DNA of 64,000 bases from Prolixibacteraceae bacterium (GTDB lineage: Bacteria; Bacteroidota; Bacteroidia; Bacteroidales; Prolixibacteraceae), in contig JAFLKN010000011.1 in assembly GCA_019163175.1 (NCBI GenBank), forward strand, positions 35,671 to 99,670. Reading direction: 5' to 3'. Positions within the stretch are counted from its first letter, which is position 1. The number at the start of each line of letters is the position of its first letter. The notes beneath the pieces were generated by a model that saw only the letters and a program-made list of their open reading frames with translations, was not told the DNA's origin and made no database searches. Positions 55,206-63,930 of this stretch are shown piece after piece. Position numbers and translations under genes: made by a program.

Positions 55206-56078
55206 ATGGCTTATAATTTACTGAAAGGCAAAAGAGGAATTATTTTTGGAGCATTGAATGCCGATTCAATTGCCTGGAAAGTTGCTCAAAGAGCATTTGA
55301 AGAAGGTGCAACGTTTACCTTAACCAACACCGGAGTTGCAATGCGTATGGGCGATACAGCTCAGCTTGCCGAAGCTTGCAACACAGTTGCTATTGAAGCA
55401 GATGCAACAAGTGTAGAAGATTTAGAAAATCTTTTCAAACAATCCATGGAAGTGCTGGGAGGCAAAATCGACTTTGTGTTGCATTCAATCGGAATGTCGC
55501 CAAACGTGCGTAAAGGTCGTCATTACAGCGACCTCGACTATGGCTACCTTTCAAAAACCCTCGACATTTCTGCAGTTTCGTTTCACAAAGTTCTACAGGT
55601 TGCACGCAAGCTGGATGCCATTAATCCATGGGGTTCGGTAGTTGCCTTATCATATGTAGCTGCACAGCGTACTTTCTACGGATACAATGACATGGCTGAT
55701 GCGAAAGCTTTGCTGGAATCGATTGCCCGTAGTTTCGGATACATTTATGGTCGCGAACGCAATGTACGTATCAACACCATTTCTCAGTCGCCAACTATGA
55801 CAACTGCCGGAAGTGGAGTTAAAGGAATTGGTCAGTTACTCGATTTCTCTGAACGCATGTCGCCACTTGGCAATGCCACAGGCGACGAGTGTGCCGATTA
55901 CTGTATCACCCTATTCTCCGATCTGACCAAGAAAGTTACGATGCAGAACCTTTTCCACGATGGCGGATTCTCGTCAATGGGCATGAGTCTTCGGGCACTG
56001 GCTCAGTACGAAAAAGGATTGGGATGCAATTGTGAATGCGGAAATGAAACACCTTGCGACGATCACATTTACGATTAA
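55206..56078 (+). CDS. fabI: Enoyl-[acyl-carrier-protein] reductase FabI
   Basis: A 290-residue short-chain dehydrogenase-type FabI. The nucleotide site is IIFGALNADSIAWKVA and the catalytic pair is Tyr160 and Lys167 (Y-x6-K in YNDMADAK). HSIGMSPNVRKGRHYSD and MTTAGSGVKGIGQLLDF are FabI motifs. It completes fatty-acid elongation. The last 20 residues carry four Cys (GCNCECGNETPC). No consensus promoter is obvious; TAAATTTT before the start is a weak candidate. Confidence 0.95.
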   Translation: MAYNLLKGKRGIIFGALNADSIAWKVAQRAFEEGATFTLTNTGVAMRMGDTAQLAEACNTVAIEADATSVEDLENLFKQSMEVLGGKIDFVLHSIGMSPNVRKGRHYSDLDYGYLSKTLDISAVSFHKVLQVARKLDAINPWGSVVALSYVAAQRTFYGYNDMADAKALLESIARSFGYIYGRERNVRINTISQSPTMTTAGSGVKGIGQLLDFSERMSPLGNATGDECADYCITLFSDLTKKVTMQNLFHDGGFSSMGMSLRALAQYEKGLGCNCECGNETPCDDHIYD

Positions 56079-56091
56079 TCTTTTTCATTAC

Positions 56092-56136
56092 ATATAAAAC
56101 AAAAAACCGGCGATGAACCGGTTTTTTGTTTTATAT
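56092..56136. terminator. Bidirectional terminator between fabI and the YbaK-like gene
   Basis: Perfect 19-bp arms (56092-56110 and 56118-56136) with a 7-base loop; the A and T runs on each side serve both strands. Confidence 0.9.
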
Positions 56137-56140
56137 ACAC

Positions 56141-56662
56141 TTAATTACTTCTATAATCTTCATCCCATCTTTCCATCGGATCACCAGGGAATGAATAGGT
56201 CTTCCACGAAAACTTAAAGATTTGTGGATTTACCAGTCGTTTGTAATCTGCGTAGCTTAACCTGATTAATTCGGTATGCGAACCAGCGTTGAATGCGATC
56301 TCCTTGTTCTGGGTCAGCGATTCGGCGACAAAAACAGACATACCGTAAAGATTGCCAAATGGCGGCATTGCCCCCAATTCACAATCCGGAAAACGATCTC
56401 TAAATTCAGGCTCAGTTGCCAGGGTCACATTCTTTGTTCTGAAAATCTCCCGGAGGCTGTCAAAATCGATTTGATAAGAAGCTGGTAGAATTGCCATTGC
56501 CATCTCACCATCAATTTTAATCATAACCGTTTTAGCAAACTCCCTCCCCAAAACATGTGCTGATGCAGCAACCTCCTGAGAAGTGAAGGCACTGGAATGA
56601 CTAATAGTCAAATACCTGACTTTAGCTTCATCCAGATAAGCTTTTAGTTTTTTTACTGGCAT
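56141..56662 (-). CDS. YbaK/EbsC-type aminoacyl-tRNA deacylase-like protein
   Basis: A 173-residue protein with the YbaK fold: VRYLTISHSSAFTSQEVAAS at the start, EFAKTVMIKIDGEMAMAILP, and GAMPPFGNLYGMSVFVAES. Such proteins hydrolyse mischarged tRNAs. The start MPVKKLKAY at 56662 fits the family; a longer frame reaches 56770 but has no matching N-terminal part. Specificity is unknown. Confidence 0.82.
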   Translation of the reverse strand: MPVKKLKAYLDEAKVRYLTISHSSAFTSQEVAASAHVLGREFAKTVMIKIDGEMAMAILPASYQIDFDSLREIFRTKNVTLATEPEFRDRFPDCELGAMPPFGNLYGMSVFVAESLTQNKEIAFNAGSHTELIRLSYADYKRLVNPQIFKFSWKTYSFPGDPMERWDEDYRSN

Positions 56663-56972
56663 AAGTGCGTCTTTAAGGTTAAAACTGGTATTGAATGAGA
56701 TAAACGGAAATTTGCAGTTCCACAAAATTCTACCCAGTTTCGGTAAGAATGTTTCAAAAAACAGCCTCAATTATTAAGCAAGATTCAGCTTATTCAGAAA
56801 TAAATTACCGTTTGTTTTCACTCTCGATTTTATGGATCATTTCATCTGTTTATAGTTTGTTTTTTAATTCCCATATGGAACTCGCCATCCGCCAGCTGGC
56901 GAATCATCCTCCTGTGTAAGAGATTCTCTCTCATGGCACGTTTCATATTATGAGAAAAAAGATTTCTCTACG
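56663..56972. other. Intergenic region between the deacylase and methyltransferase genes
   Basis: About 310 bases. It holds a 12-bp palindrome CGCCAGCTGGCG at 56890-56901 and no convincing promoter or gene. Confidence 0.5.
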
Positions 56973-57521
56973 TTATATCACAAACGGCACAAACCTCTTT
57001 GTTCGTTTCATGTAATCACGATAACGATCTCCAAAGAAACGAACACATTCCTTTTCATCAGATAAAGCAGTCAGATACAAAAAGATGGTTGAAAAAAAGG
57101 CGACAATGAACAGCACAATTGTTGGGTTTTTCAGGAATATGCCCCAGCTCAAGCCGATTAAAGAAGCATACATGGGATGCCGGATGTACTTAAAAATTCC
57201 TGTTTCAATCAACTCCGAAGTCTTTTCAAAGGAATAAAGTGCTTCTTCATTCCTGCTTTTGAGCGGTTTTCCTTTTCTTTTCAGCATGATTACCGCAGCA
57301 ATAACCAGGTAGGCTGACAGAAACAGAAGAATCCACGAAAAAATCTGCCTGACACCAAATGGATTATCAAACCAACTTTTGTAATTGCTCACCAATAACC
57401 AAACGATGCATTCCCAACTGAAAAACCGATAAAATCCGTGGCTTTGAGGTTTAAATAAAGTACGCCAGGAAACAAGGACAATGGGGATGCTCAATATTCC
57501 GAAAACGATTAAACTTTCCAT
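56973..57521 (-). CDS. ICMT/PEMT-like membrane methyltransferase
   Basis: A 182-residue membrane protein with about four helices and the motif KYIRHPMYASLIGLSWG, then SDEKECVRFFGDRYRDYMKR, as in isoprenylcysteine- and phosphatidylethanolamine-type methyltransferases. It probably methylates a lipid with SAM; the substrate is unknown. Start at ATG 57521. Confidence 0.82.
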   Translation of the reverse strand: MESLIVFGILSIPIVLVSWRTLFKPQSHGFYRFFSWECIVWLLVSNYKSWFDNPFGVRQIFSWILLFLSAYLVIAAVIMLKRKGKPLKSRNEEALYSFEKTSELIETGIFKYIRHPMYASLIGLSWGIFLKNPTIVLFIVAFFSTIFLYLTALSDEKECVRFFGDRYRDYMKRTKRFVPFVI

Positions 57522-57741
57522 GATTCAGGTTTTCATTGTCAGAATTTTTACTTACCTAAATTTACAAAAAACTCCTGAGTTTAATTCAATTTCATTCATG
57601 TCATTTCAGAATAGAACCCGATTTTTGAGTCTTCAGCCACACAAAACCTAAAAATTCAGGACCAAAGTTCAACAAATCTTTCAAAAGATAGCGCTAATCA
57701 CTCATTTTATGCCAAATAGAACAGACTCTCGCAGGGTTTGC

Positions 57742-57749
57742 TAATTTTG
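57742..57749 (+). promoter_or_regulatory. -7 promoter box (TAATTTTG) of the CotH/lamin-tail gene
   Basis: Exact TAnnTTTG, 34 bases before the start codon. No convincing -33 TTTG at the expected distance. Confidence 0.5.
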
Positions 57750-57783
57750 TTTTCGCTTAACTACAACTAACATTGCCCGAACC

Positions 57784-60771
57784 ATGAAGTTTCTGCTTCC
57801 AATCCTATTTTTAAGCTTTACCGCCTTGTTTTCAGCTGGGCAGTCTTTCCGGATTAATGAGTTAATGAGTTCGAATGGTGGTGTACTTAAAGACAATGAT
57901 GGTGATACGCCCGACTGGATCGAATTTTACAATGCAGGAACGGTTTCCGTTAGTCTTAAAGGCTATGGACTTTCAGACAAAAAAGCTCAGCCTTTTCAAT
58001 GGATCTTTCCCGACTTTCAGCTAGTCCCGGGTGGATATCTGGTAGTTTTTGCTTCAGGGAAAAACCGAGTTGCTTCTCTGGTCCAGCTGCATACCAATTT
58101 TAAACTCGATGCCGATGGCGAATCGGTTTATATGACCAAACCTTCCGGAGAACTGGCCGACAGTGTGCGGATTGGAGCCCTCAGTTTAAATACATCGTAC
58201 GGACGATCGTTAAAAAGCAGTACCGTTTGGACAATATTTGCAACAGCAACTCCCGGCAAGGAAAATTCAGGCACCGAATTTCCGACAGAAAAACCAGGAT
58301 TGCCGGTATTTTATTTACCTGGCGGTGTTTACTCAAGTTCGCAGAAACTCAAGCTGACTCCCCCATCAACAAAAGACACAATTTATTATACATTGGATGG
58401 TTCGGTTCCAACACGCATTTCGTACATGTACACTGGCGAAATAAATATTGGTGCATCAAAAGTAGTCAGAGCCAGAATATTAAAGGCGGGGCAATTACCC
58501 GGCGAAACGGTGACCAACTCTTATCTTATTACAAGCAACAAAAAAATTCCAATTGTTTCCATATCCATGAATCCGGAAGATCTCTGGGACTACAATACCG
58601 GTATCTATGTAAAAGGCCCGTACGCAAAATCTGAAAATCCTTTCTTCGGTGCTAACTTTTGGATGGATTGGGAAAAGGCATGTCATTTTGAACTGTTCGA
58701 AACTACCGGAAACAAAATGATTGATGTGGATGCCGGAACTAAAATATATGGGAACTGGTCGCGGGCAAATGCACAGAAATCGATGGCTTTTTATTGCCGT
58801 AAAAGCTATGGTTACGAAGAGTTCAAATACAAAATATTTAAAGAAAGACCCTTCGACGAGTTTAAAGACCTTGTTCTCCGGAACTCAGGAAACGACTGGA
58901 ACAACACCATGTTCCGCGATGGTTTAATGACCGGTTTGACCTTGGGCCTCAATCTGGAACAGCAGGCTTTTCGTCCGACGGCTATTTACCTGAATGGAGA
59001 ATACTGGGGAATCCTGAATATTCGCGAAAAAATTAACGAGCACATGATTGCGGCACATCAGGATGTGGATGCTGACAATGTTACCATACTTGAAGGAAAT
59101 GGAACTGTGGTAACAGGAAACAGTACTGACTACTGGACAATGGTGAATTTTCTTGGAAACAATTCGCTGGCTACACAAGCCAATTACAACAAAATGCTGG
59201 AATGGATTGATGTGAACAGTTTTATCGACTATTTCTCCTCTCAAATCTATTTCCGCAACCACGACTGGCCGGGAAATAACATTAAATACTGGAAAACCAA
59301 CGATTCGGGTGGACACTGGCGCTGGATTTTATTTGATACCGACTTTGGTATGGGTATATGGGGTTCAGTACCTTCAGAAAATACGCTCGAACTTGCCACG
59401 GCCACCAATGGTCCGGATTGGCCAAATCCGCCCTGGTCAACGCTTATGCTGCGCCGTTTGCTCGAAAACACAAGCTTTCGGAACCAGTTTGTAAACCGAT
59501 TTGCCGATTTGCTCAATTCCAGGTTTTTGGCTGAGCGGGTAAACCAGGCAATTGACCGAAAGAAAGACCTTATTTCTGATGAGATCGGCAACCATCTGCT
59601 TAAATGGAATGGCGGCACACTGGGCGGTTGGCAGTGGAATGTTTCAACTATGAAAAGTTTTGCCACATCGCGACCAGCCAATGTATTTAATCACATTCGG
59701 ATGAAATTCAACTTTCAGGCTCCTCAAACGGTTACCGCCAGAGCGGATTCCACGCAGGGATCGATTCAGTTAAATTCACTGAAATTAACTAACCTTCCGT
59801 GGAAAGGAACTTATTTCCCTGATGTTCCCATTACGCTGACTGCCATTCCTCAGGCGGGTTACCGCTTTGTAAAATGGACTGGAATTACAACCGGAAGTAC
59901 CTCGGCAACGGTTACGCTAGCTCCAAAGGCCGGATTGGATCTCACCGCTGTTTTCGAGAACGATGGAAGCCATTACGAAGATGTGGTGATCAACGAAATC
60001 AGTTTCAACAACGATGCAACAAAAAATCCGGGCGACTGGATCGAATTGTACAACAAAGGGAAATACGATATCGACATTTCGGGCTGGAAATTAACGGATT
60101 CCGACCCCAACCACCAGTTTGTGTTTGCAGCCAATACTGTTTTAAAAGCCAACGGATACCTGGTTATTGCCAGCGATCTGACCAAGATAAAAGCAATTTT
60201 CGGATCGGTTAAAAATTTGCTTGAACCGTTTACGTTTAACTTTGCTCTGGCCAATACTATTGATGCTGTTAAACTGTACTCGCGGGATGTACAGCTGATT
60301 GACGAGGTGAACTATGCCAACGACGAACCCTGGCAAACCTTTAGTCTTGACGAGTTGTGGTCGCTCGAACTTATCAATCCAACGGCAAACAACAACTCCG
60401 GAAAAAACTGGGTGTTGTCGGAAAAAGACGGCACGCCGGGTATGCACAATACTCCGTTTACTCCAGATGCCATTATCGATTTGCAGGCAGTTTCGGCAAC
60501 TCCGGCAGTTGCACAGAACTACCCGAACCCTTTTAGCCAAGGAACTTACATTGAATTCAAGCTCGCCAAACCAGCAAAATATCAAATTTCTATTCTCGAT
60601 GTAAATGGCCGGATGATGCAGATCATGGAAGACAAAAACCCTATTTCTTCGGTTCACACCCTGTATTGGGATGGTAAAGATCAGTCGGGCAAACCCGTTC
60701 CATCCGGAGTTTATTTCTACCGGCTCGAATGCGATGGCTTCAGTGAAATAAAACGTATGGTGAAAATGTAA
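57784..60771 (+). CDS. Large T9SS-secreted protein: lamin-tail, chitobiase-like, CotH kinase-like, and sorting domains
   Basis: A 995-residue protein. Order: signal peptide (LPILFLSFTALFSAG); lamin-tail domain (FRINELMSSNGG, PDWIEFYNAG); chitobiase C-terminal-like beta domain (IYYTLDGSVPTRISY); CotH kinase-like domain (NHDWPGNNIKYWK, WRWILFDTDFGMGIW); an InlB-like repeat (TQGSIQLN, GYRFVKWTG); a second lamin-tail domain (GDWIELYNKGKYDIDISGW); and a T9SS type A sorting domain (NYPNPFSQGTYIEFKLA). CotH proteins include spore-coat protein kinases; activity here is unproven. It is the only T9SS cargo visible in the window. Confidence 0.85.
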   Translation: MKFLLPILFLSFTALFSAGQSFRINELMSSNGGVLKDNDGDTPDWIEFYNAGTVSVSLKGYGLSDKKAQPFQWIFPDFQLVPGGYLVVFASGKNRVASLVQLHTNFKLDADGESVYMTKPSGELADSVRIGALSLNTSYGRSLKSSTVWTIFATATPGKENSGTEFPTEKPGLPVFYLPGGVYSSSQKLKLTPPSTKDTIYYTLDGSVPTRISYMYTGEINIGASKVVRARILKAGQLPGETVTNSYLITSNKKIPIVSISMNPEDLWDYNTGIYVKGPYAKSENPFFGANFWMDWEKACHFELFETTGNKMIDVDAGTKIYGNWSRANAQKSMAFYCRKSYGYEEFKYKIFKERPFDEFKDLVLRNSGNDWNNTMFRDGLMTGLTLGLNLEQQAFRPTAIYLNGEYWGILNIREKINEHMIAAHQDVDADNVTILEGNGTVVTGNSTDYWTMVNFLGNNSLATQANYNKMLEWIDVNSFIDYFSSQIYFRNHDWPGNNIKYWKTNDSGGHWRWILFDTDFGMGIWGSVPSENTLELATATNGPDWPNPPWSTLMLRRLLENTSFRNQFVNRFADLLNSRFLAERVNQAIDRKKDLISDEIGNHLLKWNGGTLGGWQWNVSTMKSFATSRPANVFNHIRMKFNFQAPQTVTARADSTQGSIQLNSLKLTNLPWKGTYFPDVPITLTAIPQAGYRFVKWTGITTGSTSATVTLAPKAGLDLTAVFENDGSHYEDVVINEISFNNDATKNPGDWIELYNKGKYDIDISGWKLTDSDPNHQFVFAANTVLKANGYLVIASDLTKIKAIFGSVKNLLEPFTFNFALANTIDAVKLYSRDVQLIDEVNYANDEPWQTFSLDELWSLELINPTANNNSGKNWVLSEKDGTPGMHNTPFTPDAIIDLQAVSATPAVAQNYPNPFSQGTYIEFKLAKPAKYQISILDVNGRMMQIMEDKNPISSVHTLYWDGKDQSGKPVPSGVYFYRLECDGFSEIKRMVKM

Positions 60772-60882
60772 ATCGGACATTCCCCATGCAGTTTATCCTG
60801 TCGGTTGTGCAGCTTGTCAGTTAAATCTTTTAAATTGGATGCCTGAAGGTTTACTTTGCTTAAACCTTTAAACAACCCACGT

Positions 60883-62622
60883 ATGAAACGAATTATTTTA
60901 GTATTGCTGGTATTATTTGGCTCACAGTTTTTGCGAGCAGAAATAATGAATTCTGAAATACAAAAGCTCGCCAAAGAACAAATTGAATCCAAATTTATAA
61001 GAGTTGATCGACCGGTACGCTATACATCGAATATCCTGATTCTATTGCAGGGTTTTCCGACAAAGCAGGATTCTCTTATATTCAGGGAACTTATTGATAC
61101 ACTGAATGTCTTAATCGAAAAATGGGATGTAGTATTAATTCCAAATGAGACATCGAACCTTTCAGTAATCATTAATTTGCCACACAAAGGAATTTCTAAA
61201 AGTTTCATTATTCCTGATGTGGATCAAATGCAAATTATAAAAAGTACAGTTTATCTGGATTTGCCTGATAATATGGATTTTATATCAAGAAAGAAGAACA
61301 TTTATTACTATGTACTTCGGACGCTGGCTGTATTAAAGACCGATCAGAATATTGCTAATCCAATTGCAGGTTCAATTTTTACTGAATCCAAAGCTGAAAA
61401 TATCACTTTCCATCCCGTAGATTTTGAGATTGTAAAGGAAATTTACTCAGATAAATATGAAAACCAACCTGATAAACTTGCTGGTAGGAAAATGTATGTC
61501 TTTAATACAATTTGGGAATTAATTGCTATTCTTATTGCAATAGTCTATTTGATTTTTATTTCTCAATCTGGAGTTTTTATAAAACACCACTATAAGTTTG
61601 CGGAATACATGAAGCAGGGAATTTTTGTTTTTGTTGCACTGCTCATTTTCGTTGTGCTGTACAATAGTTTTGTATTATTCTTTTATCCTTCCAAAATTCA
61701 ACTTTGGTTAAGTTTTGGAGCCCCTATTGTTGGATTATTTTTAGTTGGGAATATTTCAATAGTTATTATGTATTTTTTTGAACGATTTGTATTGTACAAA
61801 AAAGATAACTTTTTGCTGGAAGTAATAATTCCATTTATAACTACACTATTTGTTCCACCTATTCTACTACTCTTATCGATGTTTTCTTCGATATTATCAA
61901 ATTTATTAAATTCAAATTGGATGATGATAATTCGGGCTATTTCCTTTATCATGCTAATAGCCATTGCCCGGGCGTTCTTCATTTATATGAATAGAAAATC
62001 CGAAAATATTATTCGCAAAAAAGACCTTGAACTTGCCCAATTGAATGAGCTCCATAAGCAAGCCGAACTCCAATCGCTTCGAGCCAAAATCAACCCGCAT
62101 TTTTTGTACAATGCGCTCAATTCCATTGCCAGCCTGGCGACCACCGATGCCCGTAAAACCGAGCAAATGGCTTTGGCGCTGTCCGACTTTTTCAAGTATG
62201 CCATCAACCGCGAGCAGAAGCAATTAAATACGCTTTCCGAAGAACTGAACGCCATCCGCACTTACCTCGAAATCGAAAAAGTACGATTTGGCGACCGGCT
62301 GAGTTTCGAGATTGATTGTCCAGAAGAGTTGATGAATATCCAGATTCCACAATTACTCATTCAGCCTTTGGTCGAGAATGCCATTAAACACGGCTTGTCG
62401 CAAATCACCGAAAACGGGCTGATCGGTATTTTAGTTTGTAAAGAAGATGGTCTGCTGAAAATTCGGGTGTACGACAATGGTCCGGCTTTCCCCGATGGAC
62501 CGCTCAGCGGCTTTGGCATCCAGAATACCCAGGAACGAATTGCATTGCTCTATGGGGCGAAAGCTACGATTAACTGGCAGAATGGAGCAGAGAAGTATAT
62601 TGAGATTTCGATACCGGTGTAG
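60883..62622 (+). CDS. LytS-type sensor histidine kinase with large N-terminal sensor
   Basis: A 579-residue 5HK-type kinase. Signal peptide or first helix (LVLLVLFGSQFLRA) and a soluble sensor region to about residue 205 that I do not recognise, then about five membrane helices, then the His-kinase module. The phospho-acceptor is His406 in KINPHFLYNALNS; NAIRTYLEIEKVRFG and VENAIKHGLSQ follow, and the ATPase is C-terminal. The regulator gene follows after 253 bases. Base composition changes sharply at the kinase boundary near 62040 (see findings). Start is ATG 60883, not the TTG at 60856. Confidence 0.9.
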   Translation: MKRIILVLLVLFGSQFLRAEIMNSEIQKLAKEQIESKFIRVDRPVRYTSNILILLQGFPTKQDSLIFRELIDTLNVLIEKWDVVLIPNETSNLSVIINLPHKGISKSFIIPDVDQMQIIKSTVYLDLPDNMDFISRKKNIYYYVLRTLAVLKTDQNIANPIAGSIFTESKAENITFHPVDFEIVKEIYSDKYENQPDKLAGRKMYVFNTIWELIAILIAIVYLIFISQSGVFIKHHYKFAEYMKQGIFVFVALLIFVVLYNSFVLFFYPSKIQLWLSFGAPIVGLFLVGNISIVIMYFFERFVLYKKDNFLLEVIIPFITTLFVPPILLLLSMFSSILSNLLNSNWMMIIRAISFIMLIAIARAFFIYMNRKSENIIRKKDLELAQLNELHKQAELQSLRAKINPHFLYNALNSIASLATTDARKTEQMALALSDFFKYAINREQKQLNTLSEELNAIRTYLEIEKVRFGDRLSFEIDCPEELMNIQIPQLLIQPLVENAIKHGLSQITENGLIGILVCKEDGLLKIRVYDNGPAFPDGPLSGFGIQNTQERIALLYGAKATINWQNGAEKYIEISIPV

Positions 62623-62699
62623 TTTTTGAACCATATAGACACAACTTGTCCCGATTCGTCGGGATAGGACACCTGGAAAAGATGAAGACTAAAAGAACA

Positions 62700-62790
62700 A
62701 AAACTCCGAAGGGGTAAAATATTAATAACCCCGGGTGAAGTGAAACGGAACCCAGGGTAAAAAAGCAAGGAAGAAAAAGGCGCATCTAAA
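62700..62790. repeat. REPIN-like intergenic repeat between kinase and regulator
   Basis: Contains AACCCCGGGTGAAGTGAAACG and GAACCCAGGGTAAAAAAGC, related in layout to the element at 40977-41278 (CCCAGGG, GGTAAA and GAAGAAAAA steps). A small hairpin CCCGA/TCGGG is just before it. Confidence 0.55.
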
Positions 62791-62875
62791 AATTTACATC
62801 AAAATATCAGGATTGTATGCGCTGAATAGATAATTTAGTTCAAAACAAAATGCAGAGACAAAAATCACATTTGAT

Positions 62876-63646
62876 ATGACGCAACCTTCCAAATACCGCA
62901 CCCTGATTGCCGATGATGAGCAACCCGCCCGCGACCGCCTGAAAAAATTGTTGGCAGAGCATGCCGACCAGATCGAACTGATTGGCGAAGCGCAAAACGG
63001 CTTGGAATGCCGGGAAATGATCGACCGACTAAAGCCCGATCTGGTTTTTCTGGATATCCAGATGCCCGGACTCAACGGCTTTGAAGTGTTGCAGCAAACC
63101 AGCCATTCGCCGGTGGTGATTTTTTGCACTGCCTACGATGAGTTTGCTTTGCAGGCTTTCGAAACCAACAGCATCGATTACATTGTGAAGCCCATAAAAG
63201 CCGAACGCATCCAAAAATCGATTGAAAAACTGGATTCGCTGAAACGAAATTCGGACAAACAGGAGTTGCTTCGCATCATAGAAAGCTACATCAGCCAAAC
63301 TCCAAAAAAGGAGATTACCAGCATTCCGGTCAAACTGGGCGACCGGATGCTTTTTGTGCGGATTGAAGATGTCGCCTATTTCTCAGCCGAAGAAAAGTAT
63401 GTTACAATATTCACCAAAGAGGGCAAAACCTACCTATGCGATTTTCCGCTAAAAAGTCTTGAAGAAAAGCTGGGTGAAGGGTTTCTGCGCATTCACCGTT
63501 CCCTGCTGCTTAATGTCAGTCGCATTAAAGAAATTAATAAACACTTTAACGGCTGTTTCATCATCAAAATAGACGACCTTAGCCAAACCAAGCTGCAATC
63601 GGGGCGTGGTTATGGCGAACAGGTAAAAAGGTTGATGGAGATTTAG
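62876..63646 (+). CDS. LytTR response regulator
   Basis: A 256-residue regulator. Receiver: TLIADDEQPARD, phospho-acceptor Asp60 in LVFLDIQMPGLNG, CTAYDE at the Thr site, YIVKPIK with the Lys. LytTR DNA-binding domain from about residue 150 (LGDRMLFVRIEDVAYFSAEE, then FLRIHRSLLLNVSRIKEIN). It is the cognate partner of the LytS-type kinase upstream. The REPIN-like element separates the two genes. Confidence 0.92.
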   Translation: MTQPSKYRTLIADDEQPARDRLKKLLAEHADQIELIGEAQNGLECREMIDRLKPDLVFLDIQMPGLNGFEVLQQTSHSPVVIFCTAYDEFALQAFETNSIDYIVKPIKAERIQKSIEKLDSLKRNSDKQELLRIIESYISQTPKKEITSIPVKLGDRMLFVRIEDVAYFSAEEKYVTIFTKEGKTYLCDFPLKSLEEKLGEGFLRIHRSLLLNVSRIKEINKHFNGCFIIKIDDLSQTKLQSGRGYGEQVKRLMEI

Positions 63647-63833
63647 AATGCTTCAAATGGAAGGAACACAAATTCTTAGTTTCATCGTTCAACAATCTGA
63701 ACATTACTCCGGTAATACTGTTTATGTGCGAAAACAAAAAGTGAATTCAATTTCAATTTAAAGACAATTTCATCTTTTTATTAGTAATCCGAATAAAAAT
63801 GTCTGTTTTGTTTTCATTTTAAAAAATTAGTTC

Positions 63834-63841
63834 CATATTTG
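63834..63841 (+). promoter_or_regulatory. -7 box (CATATTTG) of the attenuator-controlled operon
   Basis: One mismatch to TAnnTTTG. It lies 17 bases before the leader-peptide ATG. A TTG (63808-63810) stands about 23 bases upstream as a possible -33 element. Confidence 0.45.
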
Positions 63842-63858
63842 CATCAAATTATTCAGAA

Positions 63859-63930
63859 ATGACACATTTTGCTAACATTTCCCTTCTAGGTCTCATTCTC
63901 GGTATTCTCCTAATTTGGATGCGCGATTGA
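63859..63930 (+). CDS. Ile/Leu-rich leader peptide (attenuator)
   Basis: A 23-codon frame with ATG at 63859 and TGA at 63928. Within residues 7-19 ten are Ile or Leu (ISLLGLILGILLI). The stop codon overlaps the antiterminator strand at 63929-63937. The peptide is too short for an enzyme and fits the role of a ribosome-stalling leader of a branched-chain amino acid operon. No Trp or His run is present. The operon itself is beyond the window. Confidence 0.8.
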   Translation: MTHFANISLLGLILGILLIWMRD

